Positions 56,305 to 64,000 of a stretch of DNA of 64,000 nt are shown piece after piece. This DNA comes from Streptomyces violaceusniger Tu 4113 (GTDB lineage: Bacteria > Actinomycetota > Actinomycetes > Streptomycetales > Streptomycetaceae). The position numbers and the translations under genes are program-made. Positions within the stretch are counted from its first letter, which is position 1. Each line of letters starts with the position of its first letter. Under the pieces are notes generated by a model. It saw only the letters and a program-made list of their open reading frames with translations, searched no databases and was not told where the DNA came from. The DNA lies in contig NC_015957.1 in assembly GCF_000147815.2 (NCBI RefSeq), forward strand, positions 6,510,001 to 6,574,000, read 5' to 3'.

Positions 56305-58137
56305 TCAGCTCGCGTAGAGCTGCTCGATCTGCGCGGCGCACATCTTGTAGATCGCGTCGCGCCGCAGTTTGAGCGAGGGCGTCAACAGCCCGTCCTCCAC
56401 GGTGAATTCCTTCGGGAGGATACGGAAGGCCCTGATCGACTCCGCCCTGGACACCGAGAGGTTCGCCGTGGAGACCGCCTGCTGGATCTCCGCGTGCAGC
56501 GCCTTGTTCGCCGACGCGTGCTCCCGGCCGACCGGAAGCCGCGCGCCGACGACCTGGTGCCAGCGTGCCAGCATCTCGGCGTCCAGGGTGATCAGCGCCC
56601 CCACGAAGGGCCGGTTGTCGCCCACCAGGACGCACTGCGAGATCAGCGGATGCGCCCGCAGCCGCTCCTCCAGGGGCAGGGGGGAGACGCTCTTACCACC
56701 GCTGGTGATGATGATGTCCTTCTTACGGCCGGTGATGGTGAGATAGCCCTCGCCGTCGAGGAAGCCGAGGTCTCCGGTGTGCAGCCAGCCGTCGCGCAGC
56801 GCGGCCCCGGTGGCCTTTGGATCGTCCAGATAGCCCCCGAAGACGGTGCCGCCGCGCACCCATATCTCGCCGTCCGGGGCGATGCGCACCGTCGTGCCCG
56901 GCATCGGGCGGCCCACCGTGCCGTGCCGGGGACGGCCGGGCGGCTGTGCGGTGATCGCCGCCGTGGTCTCGGTGAGGCCGTAGCCGTTGTAGACGGTGAT
57001 CCCGGCGCCGGCGAACGTCAGCCCCAGCTCCCGGCTGAACGGTGAGCCACCGGTGACCGCGTAGCGCACCCGGCCGCCCAGGACGGCTCTCAAGCGCCGG
57101 TAGACCGTCCGGTCGAAGACGGCGTGCGTGGCCCTGCGCCCCGGGCCCGGTCCCTTCCCGCCACCCTGTGACTGCTGCTCGACGGCCGCGGCGTAACGCA
57201 CCGCCGTGGCCATGGCCTTGTGGAAGACCACGCCCCGGCCCGCGTCCTGGGCGGCGGTCCGCGCGGCTCCCAGGATCTTCTCGAAGATGTAGGGCACCGC
57301 GAAGACGCAGGTCGGGCGGAAGCTCTGGAAGGACGGCAGCAGGGCGGACGGGGTGAGCTCGGGTTCATGCCCCATGAGGATGCCGCCCCGCACACAGAGC
57401 ACCTGGACCATCAGTCCGTAGATATGCGCCAGCGGGAGGAAGGCGAGGATGGCGGGCTGCACCCCGGGCTCGGCGAACAGCCCGCTCCAGCCCGCGAACA
57501 GGGTGTCGCATTCGGCGGCGAGATTGGCGTGGGTGATCAGGCATCCCAGGGGCTGTCCGGTGGTGCCCGAGGTGTAGCAGATGACCGCCGTGCAGCGCGG
57601 TTCCACGAGCCACCGCCGCTCGGTGACCAGTTCCTCGTGGACGTCGGCGCCCCGCCGCCACAGCTCCGCCACGCACCCCTGGTCCATCTGCCAGATGGAG
57701 CGCAGCCAGGGGAGGGCGTCGCAGACGGCGCCGACCGTCATGGCATGGTCCTCGCCCTCGACCACCACGGCCACGGCCCGCGTCTGGGCCAGGATCCAGC
57801 GCACCTGTTCCGCCGAGGAGGTGGGGTAGACGGTCACCACCTGGGCGCCGACCGACCACAGGGCATAGCTGAACAGCGTCCATTCGTACCGCGTCCGCGC
57901 CATCAGTGCCACCCGGTCCCCGAACCGCACGCCCTCGGCCAGCAGGCCCTTCGCCAGCGCCAGGACCTCGTCCCGGAAGGTCCCGGCGGTCACCGGAGTC
58001 CACCGGCCGCGGTCGGCGGCGTCGCGCCGGGCGAGCTGGGCCCTGTCCGGTTCGCGGTCCGCCAGTTCGTAGACCGAGTCCGCGAGCCCGCCCGCGCGCA
58101 GCGGTTCCACCGTGTGAGGGAGACTGAATTCGCGCAC
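56305..58137 (-). CDS. AMP-dependent long-chain acyl-CoA synthetase
   Basis: 610 residues from GTG 58137 (VREFSLPHTVEPLRAGG), 5-10 nt after GGGGGT. The adenylating-enzyme hallmarks are present: phosphate-binding loop YTSGTTGQPLGCLITHANL, YNGYGLTETTAAIT, the hinge GWLHTGDLGFLDGEGYLTITGRKKDIII, and a late PSLKLRRDAIYK region that supplies the catalytic Lys. In the phosphate loop the usual Lys of PKG is Leu (QPLG). Length and motif style resemble the long FACL/FadD15 type. It is transcribed leftward on its own; substrate unknown, with fatty acids most likely. Confidence 0.88.
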   Translation of the reverse strand: MREFSLPHTVEPLRAGGLADSVYELADREPDRAQLARRDAADRGRWTPVTAGTFRDEVLALAKGLLAEGVRFGDRVALMARTRYEWTLFSYALWSVGAQVVTVYPTSSAEQVRWILAQTRAVAVVVEGEDHAMTVGAVCDALPWLRSIWQMDQGCVAELWRRGADVHEELVTERRWLVEPRCTAVICYTSGTTGQPLGCLITHANLAAECDTLFAGWSGLFAEPGVQPAILAFLPLAHIYGLMVQVLCVRGGILMGHEPELTPSALLPSFQSFRPTCVFAVPYIFEKILGAARTAAQDAGRGVVFHKAMATAVRYAAAVEQQSQGGGKGPGPGRRATHAVFDRTVYRRLRAVLGGRVRYAVTGGSPFSRELGLTFAGAGITVYNGYGLTETTAAITAQPPGRPRHGTVGRPMPGTTVRIAPDGEIWVRGGTVFGGYLDDPKATGAALRDGWLHTGDLGFLDGEGYLTITGRKKDIIITSGGKSVSPLPLEERLRAHPLISQCVLVGDNRPFVGALITLDAEMLARWHQVVGARLPVGREHASANKALHAEIQQAVSTANLSVSRAESIRAFRILPKEFTVEDGLLTPSLKLRRDAIYKMCAAQIEQLYAS

Positions 58138-58544
58138 GACACCCCCTGTTTTCGGCCGACTTGCCGCCCCGCGCAACGGGGAAGTGGGAGGGAAAACTAC
58201 CGGCCGGGGCCGGGGCTGCATAGAGCGGTGGACGATTCTGTTCCCGCCCGCGGAGGCCTGGTGCGACCTGCCGGTGTTACCGTGAGTCACCCTCACGTTT
58301 CCACACGGAAAGTGATGAGGTCGTGAACCTTCGATGAACGCTTGGGAAATCAGACTCCGTCGGCGTGTCCGGCGACGCGCGGATCCACCCGGGCGTTCCG
58401 CGTCCTGATTCTGGCCGATAACGCACGCACCGCCGTGGGCCGGGCGCCGCGGGGCCGGGGCCACGGCGTGCTCCTCCGAGGGGCGACATGCCAGGGGCGG
58501 GCGGGTCCGGCCGGACCTGCCCGCCGCTGATCGGCGATCCCGGT
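58138..58544. other. Intergenic region upstream of the acyl-CoA ligase
   Basis: These 407 bp contain no supported gene. CGTGAG-tcacc-CTCACG (58281-58297) is a palindrome about 145 bp upstream of the ligase GTG and may be an operator. Other DNA here probably includes the ligase promoter and the 3' flank of the DUF397 gene. Confidence 0.5.
58281..58297. promoter_or_regulatory. Palindrome upstream of the acyl-CoA ligase
   Basis: 6-bp arms CGTGAG and CTCACG with a 5-bp spacer, in an otherwise non-coding 407-bp gap. A regulator-binding site is possible; no matching site was seen near other genes. Confidence 0.35.
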
Positions 58545-58790
58545 TCAGGTGAGGTCGAACTCGCCCTCACGCGCGCCCAGGACGAACGCACGCCACTCGG
58601 CCGGGGTGAAGACCAGCGCCGGGCCCTCGGGACGACGGCCGTGGCGCATCGCGATGAAGCCCTCGACGAAGGCGATCTCCACATCGCCCACACCCTGGCT
58701 ACTCGACTGCCACTGGGCGCCCGAGAGATCGAGATCGGGCTTCTCTGCGCTTCCTGTCAGTGGCTGTGCGGTGGTGGTGGTGTCGGCCAC
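58545..58790 (-). CDS. DUF397 domain protein
   Basis: 81 residues from GTG 58790. DUF397 proteins are small streptomycete proteins typified by LSGAQWQSSSQGVGDVEIAFVEGFIAMRHGR and FTPAEWRAFVLGAREGEFDL, both present here. They usually lie beside a helix-turn-helix (XRE) gene and take part in developmental or antibiotic regulation, as in BldB- and AbaA-like systems. No XRE partner is adjacent here, so it is an orphan. It is transcribed with the ltp genes but 93 bp downstream of them. Confidence 0.88.
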   Translation of the reverse strand: MADTTTTAQPLTGSAEKPDLDLSGAQWQSSSQGVGDVEIAFVEGFIAMRHGRRPEGPALVFTPAEWRAFVLGAREGEFDLT

Positions 58791-58883
58791 GTCAGCTCAT
58801 CCTCCCGGATCGTCGTCCGCGCCCCACCCTAGCGATCGTGACCGGTGCCGCACAGGCCACGAAAGAAGGACTAAGGAGGAGAC

Positions 58884-60050
58884 TCAATCGGCGGGCGGCG
58901 TGTCCGCGACCACCCACATCGAGAAGAACTGCGAGCCCCCGCCATAGGCGTGGCCGAGCGCCTTACGGGCTCCGTCGACCTGGTGTTCGCCCGCCCGTCC
59001 GCGCACCTGGAGCGCGGCCTCGGCGAACCGCAGCATCCCGGACGCGCCGATGGGGTTGGTGGACAGCACCCCGCCCGAGGGGTTGACCGGAAGCTCGCCG
59101 TCGATCTCGGTCACCCCCGACTCGGTGAGCTTCCAGCCCTCGCCCTCGCCCGCGAAGCCCAGGTTCTCCAGCCACATGGGTTCGTACCAGCTGAAGGGCA
59201 CATACATCTCCACCGCGTCGATCTCCCGGCGCGGATCGGTGATCCCGGCCTGGCGGTAGACGTCGGCCGCGCAGTCCCGGCCCGCTCTCGGCGAGACGCA
59301 GTCCTTCCCCGCGAAGAGCGTCGGCTCGCTGCGCATCGCGCCGCCGTGCATCCAGGCGGGCGGATACGGGGCGCGGTCCGCGCCGGCCCGGTCGGTGAGC
59401 ACCATGGCGCAGGCGCCGTCCGAGGAGGGGCAGGTCTCCGAGTAGCGGATGGGGTCCCACAGCATCGGGGACGACCGCACCTTCTCCAGCGTCAGATCGT
59501 GCTCATGCAGATGCGCGTAGGGGTTGCGCAGGGCGTTGCGGCGATCCTTGTAGGCCACGAGGGCGCCGATACCGGAGGGCGCGCCGGTGCGCCGCATGTA
59601 CGCCCGTACGTGCGGGGCGAAGAAGCCGCCCGCCCCGGCCAGCAGCGGCTGCTGGAAGGGGATGGGCAGGGACAGCCCCCACATGGCGTTCGACTCCGAC
59701 TGCTTCTCGAAGGCGAGGGTGAGCACGGTCCGGTGGACACGGGCCGCGATCAGGCCCGAGGCCACCAGCGCGGTGGAGCCGCCGACCGAGCCGGCGGTGT
59801 GCACGCGCAGCATCGGCTTGCCCACCGCGCCGAGCGCGTCGGCGAGGTACAGCTCGGGCATCATGACGCCCTCGAAGAAATCGGGCGCCTTGCCGATGAC
59901 GACGGCGTCGATGTCCGCCCAGGTCAGCTCGGCGTCCTCCAGGGCCCGTACGGCGGCCTCCCGGACCAGCCCGGCGAGGGAGACGTCCCGGCGTGCGGCG
60001 GTGTGCTTGGTCTGGCCGATCCCGACGACGGCCACCGGCTCCTTGGTCAC
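58884..60050 (-). CDS. ltp3: Thiolase-fold lipid-transfer protein (Ltp3-like, probable aldolase)
   Basis: 388 residues from GTG 60050, overlapping the previous stop by GTGA. It is a thiolase-fold protein (VTKEPVAVVGIGQTKHTAARR, EGVMMPELYLADALGAVGKPM) of the SCP-x/Ltp branch. The expected nucleophile Cys is absent (HTAGSVGGSTALV). The His of the usual GHP motif is Asn (NPSGGVLSTNPIGASG), and there is no C-terminal Cys. These losses are characteristic of Ltp2/3/4-type carbon-carbon lyases rather than true thiolases. Length and gene order match Rv3523-type Ltp3, needed for C24-branched sterol side chains in rhodococci. The equivalence is inferred from context and motifs. Confidence 0.82.
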   Translation of the reverse strand: MTKEPVAVVGIGQTKHTAARRDVSLAGLVREAAVRALEDAELTWADIDAVVIGKAPDFFEGVMMPELYLADALGAVGKPMLRVHTAGSVGGSTALVASGLIAARVHRTVLTLAFEKQSESNAMWGLSLPIPFQQPLLAGAGGFFAPHVRAYMRRTGAPSGIGALVAYKDRRNALRNPYAHLHEHDLTLEKVRSSPMLWDPIRYSETCPSSDGACAMVLTDRAGADRAPYPPAWMHGGAMRSEPTLFAGKDCVSPRAGRDCAADVYRQAGITDPRREIDAVEMYVPFSWYEPMWLENLGFAGEGEGWKLTESGVTEIDGELPVNPSGGVLSTNPIGASGMLRFAEAALQVRGRAGEHQVDGARKALGHAYGGGSQFFSMWVVADTPPAD

Positions 60051-61120
60051 AGGACATCCCCTTCCAGGACCGCCACCAGGTTCTGCTGCAGACACGGGCC
60101 CGAGGTGGCATGGGCGAGGGCCCGGTCGGCGGCGCCGCGGTGGATGGCGGCGGCGGCCTCGCCGAGGCGGATCAGCCCGGCGGCCATCATGGGGTTGGCG
60201 GCCAGCGCTCCGCCGGACGGATTGACGCGTACGCCCTCCCCCAGCCCCGGCCCCAGCTCGCGGCGGAGGATCAGCTCCTGCGAGGTGAACGGCGCATGCA
60301 GCTCGGCCAGGTCGGCGGGAGCCTCGAAGGCGCCCGCGCGCTCGGCGGCGAGCCGGGTGGACGGGGAGCGGGTGAGGTCCCGTACGCCGAGGCTGTGCGC
60401 CTCGGTCCGGTGGTCCATGCCGCGGATCCAGGCCGGGCGGTGGCAGAGCCGGCGCGCGGTGTCCCCGGCGGCGAGCACGACGGCGGCCGCGCCGTCGCCG
60501 ACCGGCGGGCAGTCGTGGCGGCGCAGCGGCCGCACCAGATACGGGTCGTCCAGGAGAGCCTCGGGCGGCGGTGAACCGGTCACCTGCGCATGCGGATTGT
60601 CCTCGGCCGCGGTCCGGCTGCGCGCGGCGACCGCGGCCAGCGCCCGCTCGTCGGCGCCGCTGTCCTCCGCGTCGAGCAGCGCCCGGGCCTGGAGGGCGGC
60701 GAGGGAGACCGAGTCCGGCCACAGGGGCGCCACGTAGTACGGGTCGAGCTGGCGGGTCAGGACCTCCCGGAGATCACCGGGTGAGGACTTGCCGTAGGAG
60801 TAGACGAGCGCGGTCTCCGCCTCCCCCGTCAGCAGCCTCGTCCATGCCTCGTACAGCGCCCAGGCGCCGTCCATCTCCACATGGGACTCCGAGATCGGCG
60901 GCCAGGCGCCGACGCCGTCGAGGGCCATGGTGAAGGAGAAGGCCCGGCCCGCCAGATAGTCGGAGGAGCCGGAGCAGGTGAAGTCGATCTCGCCCGCCTG
61001 GAGTCCGACCGCGTCGAGCACCTCATGGAGGACGGGCATCAGCATCTCGACCTCGGAGACCTCCGCGCTGTCGCGTCGGTGATCGCTCTGGCCGAAGGCG
61101 ACGATGGCAACCTCTCGCAT
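60047..61120 (-). CDS. ltp4: Thiolase-fold lipid-transfer protein (Ltp4-like, probable aldolase)
   Basis: 357 residues from ATG 61120, directly abutting the DUF35 stop (0-bp gap) and overlapping the downstream ltp3-like gene. It is a thiolase superfamily member (EVAIVAFGQSDHRRDSAEVS, LVYSYGKSSPGDLREVLTRQ) without the catalytic Cys in the expected place. The His of the GHP motif is again Asn (NPSGGALAANPMMAAGL). Its size equals that of Rv3522-type Ltp4. Together with its neighbours it forms the aldolase part of a C24-branched side-chain module. Confidence 0.82.
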   Translation of the reverse strand: MREVAIVAFGQSDHRRDSAEVSEVEMLMPVLHEVLDAVGLQAGEIDFTCSGSSDYLAGRAFSFTMALDGVGAWPPISESHVEMDGAWALYEAWTRLLTGEAETALVYSYGKSSPGDLREVLTRQLDPYYVAPLWPDSVSLAALQARALLDAEDSGADERALAAVAARSRTAAEDNPHAQVTGSPPPEALLDDPYLVRPLRRHDCPPVGDGAAAVVLAAGDTARRLCHRPAWIRGMDHRTEAHSLGVRDLTRSPSTRLAAERAGAFEAPADLAELHAPFTSQELILRRELGPGLGEGVRVNPSGGALAANPMMAAGLIRLGEAAAAIHRGAADRALAHATSGPCLQQNLVAVLEGDVL

Positions 61121-62080
61121 CTACAACAGCTCCTTGTAGGTGTCGTAGTCGGCGTCGGGTTCGCCGGTGGGGCGGTAGTGGTCGGGGTAGCGGCTGGCCT
61201 CGCTCCATACGGGCTCCACGCGCAGCCCCATGCGCACCTGGTCGTAGGGGATGCCGCCGACGCGCCCGTGGAGGGCCAGACCGGCGCCGTCCAGGGCGAT
61301 ATGGGCGTAGACGTACGGCACTTCGATATCGAGGTTGCGGGCCTTGATGTTCACGATGCAGAAGGTGGTGACCGTGCCGCGCGGGCCGACCTCCACCTGC
61401 TCGTCGGTGGCGACCCCGCAGGTGGGGCAGGCGCCCCGGGGCGGGACGTACACCTTGCGGCAGGACGGGCAGCGCTCCCCTTGGGTGGTGCGGCCGGCGA
61501 GGGCCTTCAGATAGCGCGACTGGGCGCGGCCGGGTGCGTAGGTGTAGTCGAGGCGGGCGGGGGCCACGATGCCGGTGACGGGGTCGGTGAACTCCCCGTT
61601 GTGCGGCACGGCTTCGCCGCCCTCGGCGCCGTCGTACGGCTCGAAGCAGGCGATGTCGGTGATGGCGCCCACGCGCTCCCCGGCCCAGCGGATCCGCACC
61701 CGCATACCGGTGCGCACCGCGTCGGGGCCGGGTGCGTCGACGGCGTGGAGGAGGGCGGTGTCCGCGCCGTCCAGCCGCACCAGCACCCAGGCGAAGGGGG
61801 TGTCCAGGGGCTGGCCGCGGCGCGGCGCGGGGTTCCAGGCCCAGGTGGTGACGGTGCCGGTGGGGGCGACCTCGACCAGGTCGGACAGCTCGTCGGCGGT
61901 GACCGGGTCGTATTCGACGGGCGGCATCAGCACCCGGCCGTCGGTGGTGCGTACGCCGAGCACGGTGCGTTCGCGCAGTCCGGTGAGGAAGGCGCTCTGC
62001 ACCGGTCCGAGGGAGCGGGTGAAGGGGAACTCGACGACCAAAGGCGCCTGGAGCACCTCGGGTGAGGGAGCCGGGGTCAT
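61121..62080 (-). CDS. DUF35 OB-fold and zinc-ribbon protein, probable partner of the Ltp aldolases
   Basis: 319 residues from the ATG at 62080 (MTPAPSPEVLQAPLVVEF). The zinc ribbon is CPSCRKVYVPPRGACPTCG (about 203-221) and is followed by an OB-fold (VGPRGTVTTFCIVNIKARNLDIEVPYVYAHIALDG). DUF35 proteins pair with thiolase-like Ltp proteins, as ChsH2 does with Ltp2, and are needed for their activity or stability. It abuts the Ltp4-like gene, and the order DUF35-ltp4-ltp3 is that of M. tuberculosis Rv3521-Rv3522-Rv3523. The zinc-ribbon and OB calls are direct from sequence; the partner is inferred. Confidence 0.85.
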   Translation of the reverse strand: MTPAPSPEVLQAPLVVEFPFTRSLGPVQSAFLTGLRERTVLGVRTTDGRVLMPPVEYDPVTADELSDLVEVAPTGTVTTWAWNPAPRRGQPLDTPFAWVLVRLDGADTALLHAVDAPGPDAVRTGMRVRIRWAGERVGAITDIACFEPYDGAEGGEAVPHNGEFTDPVTGIVAPARLDYTYAPGRAQSRYLKALAGRTTQGERCPSCRKVYVPPRGACPTCGVATDEQVEVGPRGTVTTFCIVNIKARNLDIEVPYVYAHIALDGAGLALHGRVGGIPYDQVRMGLRVEPVWSEASRYPDHYRPTGEPDADYDTYKELL

Positions 62081-62139
62081 GGGGGGTGCGTCTCCTTCCG
62101 CGCGGCCGGCGTGGGGCGGCGGCCTGAGGTGTTGGGGGA

Positions 62140-62946
62140 TCACGCCCGGCGGTAGACCGGCGGCCGCTTCTCCGTGAAGGCTTTCGAACCCTCCTTGGCG
62201 TCGGCGGTGTCGAAGACCGGCCAGCCGCGTTCGAGTTCGGACTTCAGGCCGTCGGATTCGGTCATCTCGGCGGTCTCGTAGACGGACGCCTTGACCGCCT
62301 CGACGGCGAGCGGACCGTTGGCGTTGATGAGTTCGGCGATCTCCAGGGCCTTCCCCAGCGCCGTGCCGTCCGGGACGACATGGCCGATCAGCCCGATCCG
62401 CGCCGCCTCCTCGGCCGGGTAGGGGCGCCCGGTCAGCAGCATCTCCAGGGCATGGGTGCGGGGCAGTTGGCGGGCCAGCCGTACGGTGGAGCCGCCGATG
62501 GGGAACAGCCCGCGCCGGACCTCGAAGAGCCCGAAGGTGGCGCCGCGGCCCGCGACCCGGATGTCGGTGCCCTGCAGGATCTCGGTGCCGCCCGCGACAC
62601 AGGGGCCCTCCACGGCGGCGATCACCGGCTTGCGCGGCCGATGGTGGCGGAGCATCGCCTTCCAGTGCAGATCGGGGTCGGCCGCGAGGCGGTCGCGGAC
62701 GTGCTGTCCGTCCATCCGGCCGCCGCCCGCGAGCGCCTTGAGGTCCATTCCCGCGCAGAAGGCCCCGCCGGCGCCGGTGAGCACCACGGAGCGCACGGCA
62801 TCGTCCTCGTCGGCCTCGGCCCAGCCGTCGTACAGCCCGACCAGCATCGGCAGCGACAGCGCGTTCCTGGCCTCTGGCCGGTTCAAGGTGAGCACCAGGG
62901 TCGCGCCGACGCGCTCGACGATGAGGTGTTCGGTCCCGCTTGTCAC
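62140..62946 (-). CDS. echA19: Enoyl-CoA hydratase (EchA19-like)
   Basis: 268 residues from GTG 62946. Crotonase features are plain: TLNRPEARNALSLPML, VVLTGAGGAFCAGMDLKAL (oxyanion hole), GPCVAGGTEILQGTDIRVAG (catalytic Glu) and GLIGHVVPDGTALGKALE. KEGSKAFTEKRPPVYRRA ends it. Much of this text is what I recall from EchA19 of the KstR regulon. It is the first gene of the leftward operon (echA19, DUF35, ltp4, ltp3) and faces fadD19 across a 165-bp promoter region with a KstR-type site. The presumed reaction is hydration of an unsaturated steroid side-chain acyl-CoA. Confidence 0.87.
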   Translation of the reverse strand: MTSGTEHLIVERVGATLVLTLNRPEARNALSLPMLVGLYDGWAEADEDDAVRSVVLTGAGGAFCAGMDLKALAGGGRMDGQHVRDRLAADPDLHWKAMLRHHRPRKPVIAAVEGPCVAGGTEILQGTDIRVAGRGATFGLFEVRRGLFPIGGSTVRLARQLPRTHALEMLLTGRPYPAEEAARIGLIGHVVPDGTALGKALEIAELINANGPLAVEAVKASVYETAEMTESDGLKSELERGWPVFDTADAKEGSKAFTEKRPPVYRRA

Positions 62947-62968
62947 GACGTCCTCCCGTCTCGAGACC

Positions 62969-62982
62969 TAGAACAGGTTGCA
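62969..62982. promoter_or_regulatory. Perfect KstR-type operator match
   Basis: TAGAACAGGTTGCA fits the published KstR consensus TnnAACnnGTTnnA at every fixed position. It lies 23 bp before the echA19-like GTG and about 130 bp before the fadD19-like ATG. Confidence 0.7.
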
Positions 62983-63004
62983 GCAGGGGAAGGCCGACTT
63001 CAAG

Positions 63005-63031
63005 AGAAATCTGATGCTCAGTCAGATTTCT
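63005..63031. promoter_or_regulatory. 27-bp inverted repeat, possible TetR-type operator
   Basis: AGAAATCTGA (63005-63014), 7-bp spacer, TCAGATTTCT (63022-63031). It is perfectly symmetric and AT-rich in a GC-rich genome, placed between the KstR-type site and the fadD19-like gene. The spacer contains a further TCAG, giving overlapping CTGA/TCAG symmetry. Confidence 0.65.
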
Positions 63032-63111
63032 TCGACCGGGGGCCTTCCCACCTCATCCCCGCGCGGCTCTAATGAGCGCCGAGCCGCCGGATCGAGGGGT
63101 CAGGAGGAGCC

Positions 63112-64000
63112 ATGGAGTACAACCTTGCCGACCTGTTCGAGTCGATCGTCGACACGGTGCCAGGCAGAGAGGCGCTGGTGTACCTGGACCACCCCGGCAC
63201 CGGAGCCGAGCGGCGGCTCACCTACGCCCAGCTCGACGCCGCCGCCAACCGGCTCGCCCACCATCTGCGGGACAGCGGCATCGCCCCGGGCGAGCATGTC
63301 GGGCTGCATCTGTGCAACGGTGTCGAGTACCTCCAGACCGCCCTGGCCTGCGTGAAGATCCGGGCGGTGCCGGTGAACGTCAACTACCGCTACGTGGAAG
63401 AGGAGTTGGTCTATCTCTACCGCGACGCGGACCTGGCCGCGCTGGTCTACGACGCCGAGTTCGGCGAGCGGGTGGCCGCCGCGCTGCCGCACACCGACAG
63501 CCTGCGCCATCTGGTGCGGGTCGGCACCGGGGACGGCCCCCGTACGTCCGTGGCGTTCACCGACGCCGAGGCGTCCGGGTCGCCCGAGCGCGGCTTCCCG
63601 GCGCGGTCCGCCGACGACCGCTTCATCATCTACACCGGCGGCACCACCGGTATGCCCAAAGGCGTGATGTGGCGGCAGGAGGACCTCTTCTTCTCCGGAC
63701 TGGGCGGCGGCGCTCCGACCGGCCGGCCCGTCGGGCGCCCGGAGGAGCTGGCCGAGCGGGTGGCCGCGGGCGGCGAGGGGCTGGTCTTCTTCCCCACCCC
63801 GCCGCTGATGCACGGCACCTCCACCCTTACCGCCTTCATCGGGTTCAACTTCGGTCAGAAGGTGGTGCTGCACCGAAAGTTCGTGCCCCAGGATGTGCTG
63901 AGGACGGTCGAGAAGGAGAAGGTCACCACCGTCTCGCTGGTCGGCGACGCGATGCTGCGACCCCTGGTGGACGCCCTGACCGGCCCCCTCAAGGGCACCG
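63112..64000 (+). CDS. fadD19: Acyl-CoA synthetase, FadD19-like (partial, runs off the window)
   Basis: The first 296 residues from ATG 63112, after GGAGGAGC. The adenylating phosphate loop IIYTGGTTGMPKGVMWRQED is canonical. VNVNYRYVEEELVYLYRDAD and GERVAAALPHTDSLRHLVRV closely follow the wording of FadD19-type steroid acyl-CoA ligases, which activate cholestenoate-type side chains including C24-branched ones. It is divergent from echA19 and shares its KstR-type promoter region. The rest of the gene, including the C-terminal catalytic Lys, lies outside. Confidence 0.85.
   Translation, partial: MEYNLADLFESIVDTVPGREALVYLDHPGTGAERRLTYAQLDAAANRLAHHLRDSGIAPGEHVGLHLCNGVEYLQTALACVKIRAVPVNVNYRYVEEELVYLYRDADLAALVYDAEFGERVAAALPHTDSLRHLVRVGTGDGPRTSVAFTDAEASGSPERGFPARSADDRFIIYTGGTTGMPKGVMWRQEDLFFSGLGGGAPTGRPVGRPEELAERVAAGGEGLVFFPTPPLMHGTSTLTAFIGFNFGQKVVLHRKFVPQDVLRTVEKEKVTTVSLVGDAMLRPLVDALTGPLKGT

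Overview
The window is very GC-rich, uses GTG and occasionally TTG starts, and packs genes with ATGA/GTGA overlaps. With a WhiB-family protein, a mycothiol-dependent dehydrogenase, a DUF397 protein, a NsdA-like regulator, a bacterial terpene synthase and a large LuxR-family ATPase, this points to the chromosome of a Streptomyces or close relative. I see no rRNA, tRNA, CRISPR array, transposase, integrase or attachment site.

Layout. (1) 1-8474: an N-methyl catabolic locus. A ferredoxin reductase and a Rieske ferredoxin run leftward. An IclR regulator, S-(hydroxymethyl)mycothiol dehydrogenase, a FAD/GcvT demethylase, a glycine-betaine-type Rieske oxygenase and a betaine-aldehyde-type dehydrogenase run rightward. 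Together they could oxidise a quaternary amine stepwise while capturing or detoxifying the released one-carbon units. (2) 8718-18377: one gene for a protein of about 3,219 residues, with three IPT/TIG domains followed by 29 Ig/PKD-like repeats. (3) 18388-27036, leftward: a three-gene operon that looks like a non-canonical condensin (kleisin-like, small winged-helix-like subunit, 2,038-residue SMC-like ATPase). The ATPase carries a disordered insertion of nearly 500 residues beside its hinge-like domain. (4) 27167-34103: a 5-oxoproline regulon. DUF969/DUF979 transporter genes, pcp and a DUF2891 gene run leftward, a GntR regulator sits in the middle, and pxpABC runs rightward. Matching operator-like sequences lie in front of both operons. 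(5) 34460-42383: a WhiB-like protein, then a leftward set of two GT4 glycosyltransferases, an SGNH hydrolase and a second, unrelated ATP-dependent 5-oxoprolinase. (6) 42700-51824: a HEAT-repeat protein, a PAS/SpoIIE phosphatase-like protein lacking expected catalytic Asp residues, a NsdA-like regulator, a kinase-fold phosphotransferase, a Tat-exported N-acetylmuramoyl-L-alanine amidase and a conserved hypothetical. (7) 51886-58790: a large LuxR-type ATPase divergent from a terpene synthase, an acyl-CoA ligase and an orphan DUF397 protein. (8) 58884-64000: a divergent set resembling the mycobacterial/rhodococcal module for C24-branched sterol side chains (fadD19, echA19, DUF35, ltp4, ltp3), with a perfect match to the KstR operator consensus in the shared promoter.

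The strongest leads are the SMC-type operon with its insertion and no visible nuclease gene, the paired operators of the 5-oxoproline regulon, the sterol module with its KstR-type site, and the apparently dead PAS/SpoIIE protein. All functional calls rest on reading motifs and protein sequence by eye; no database search was run.
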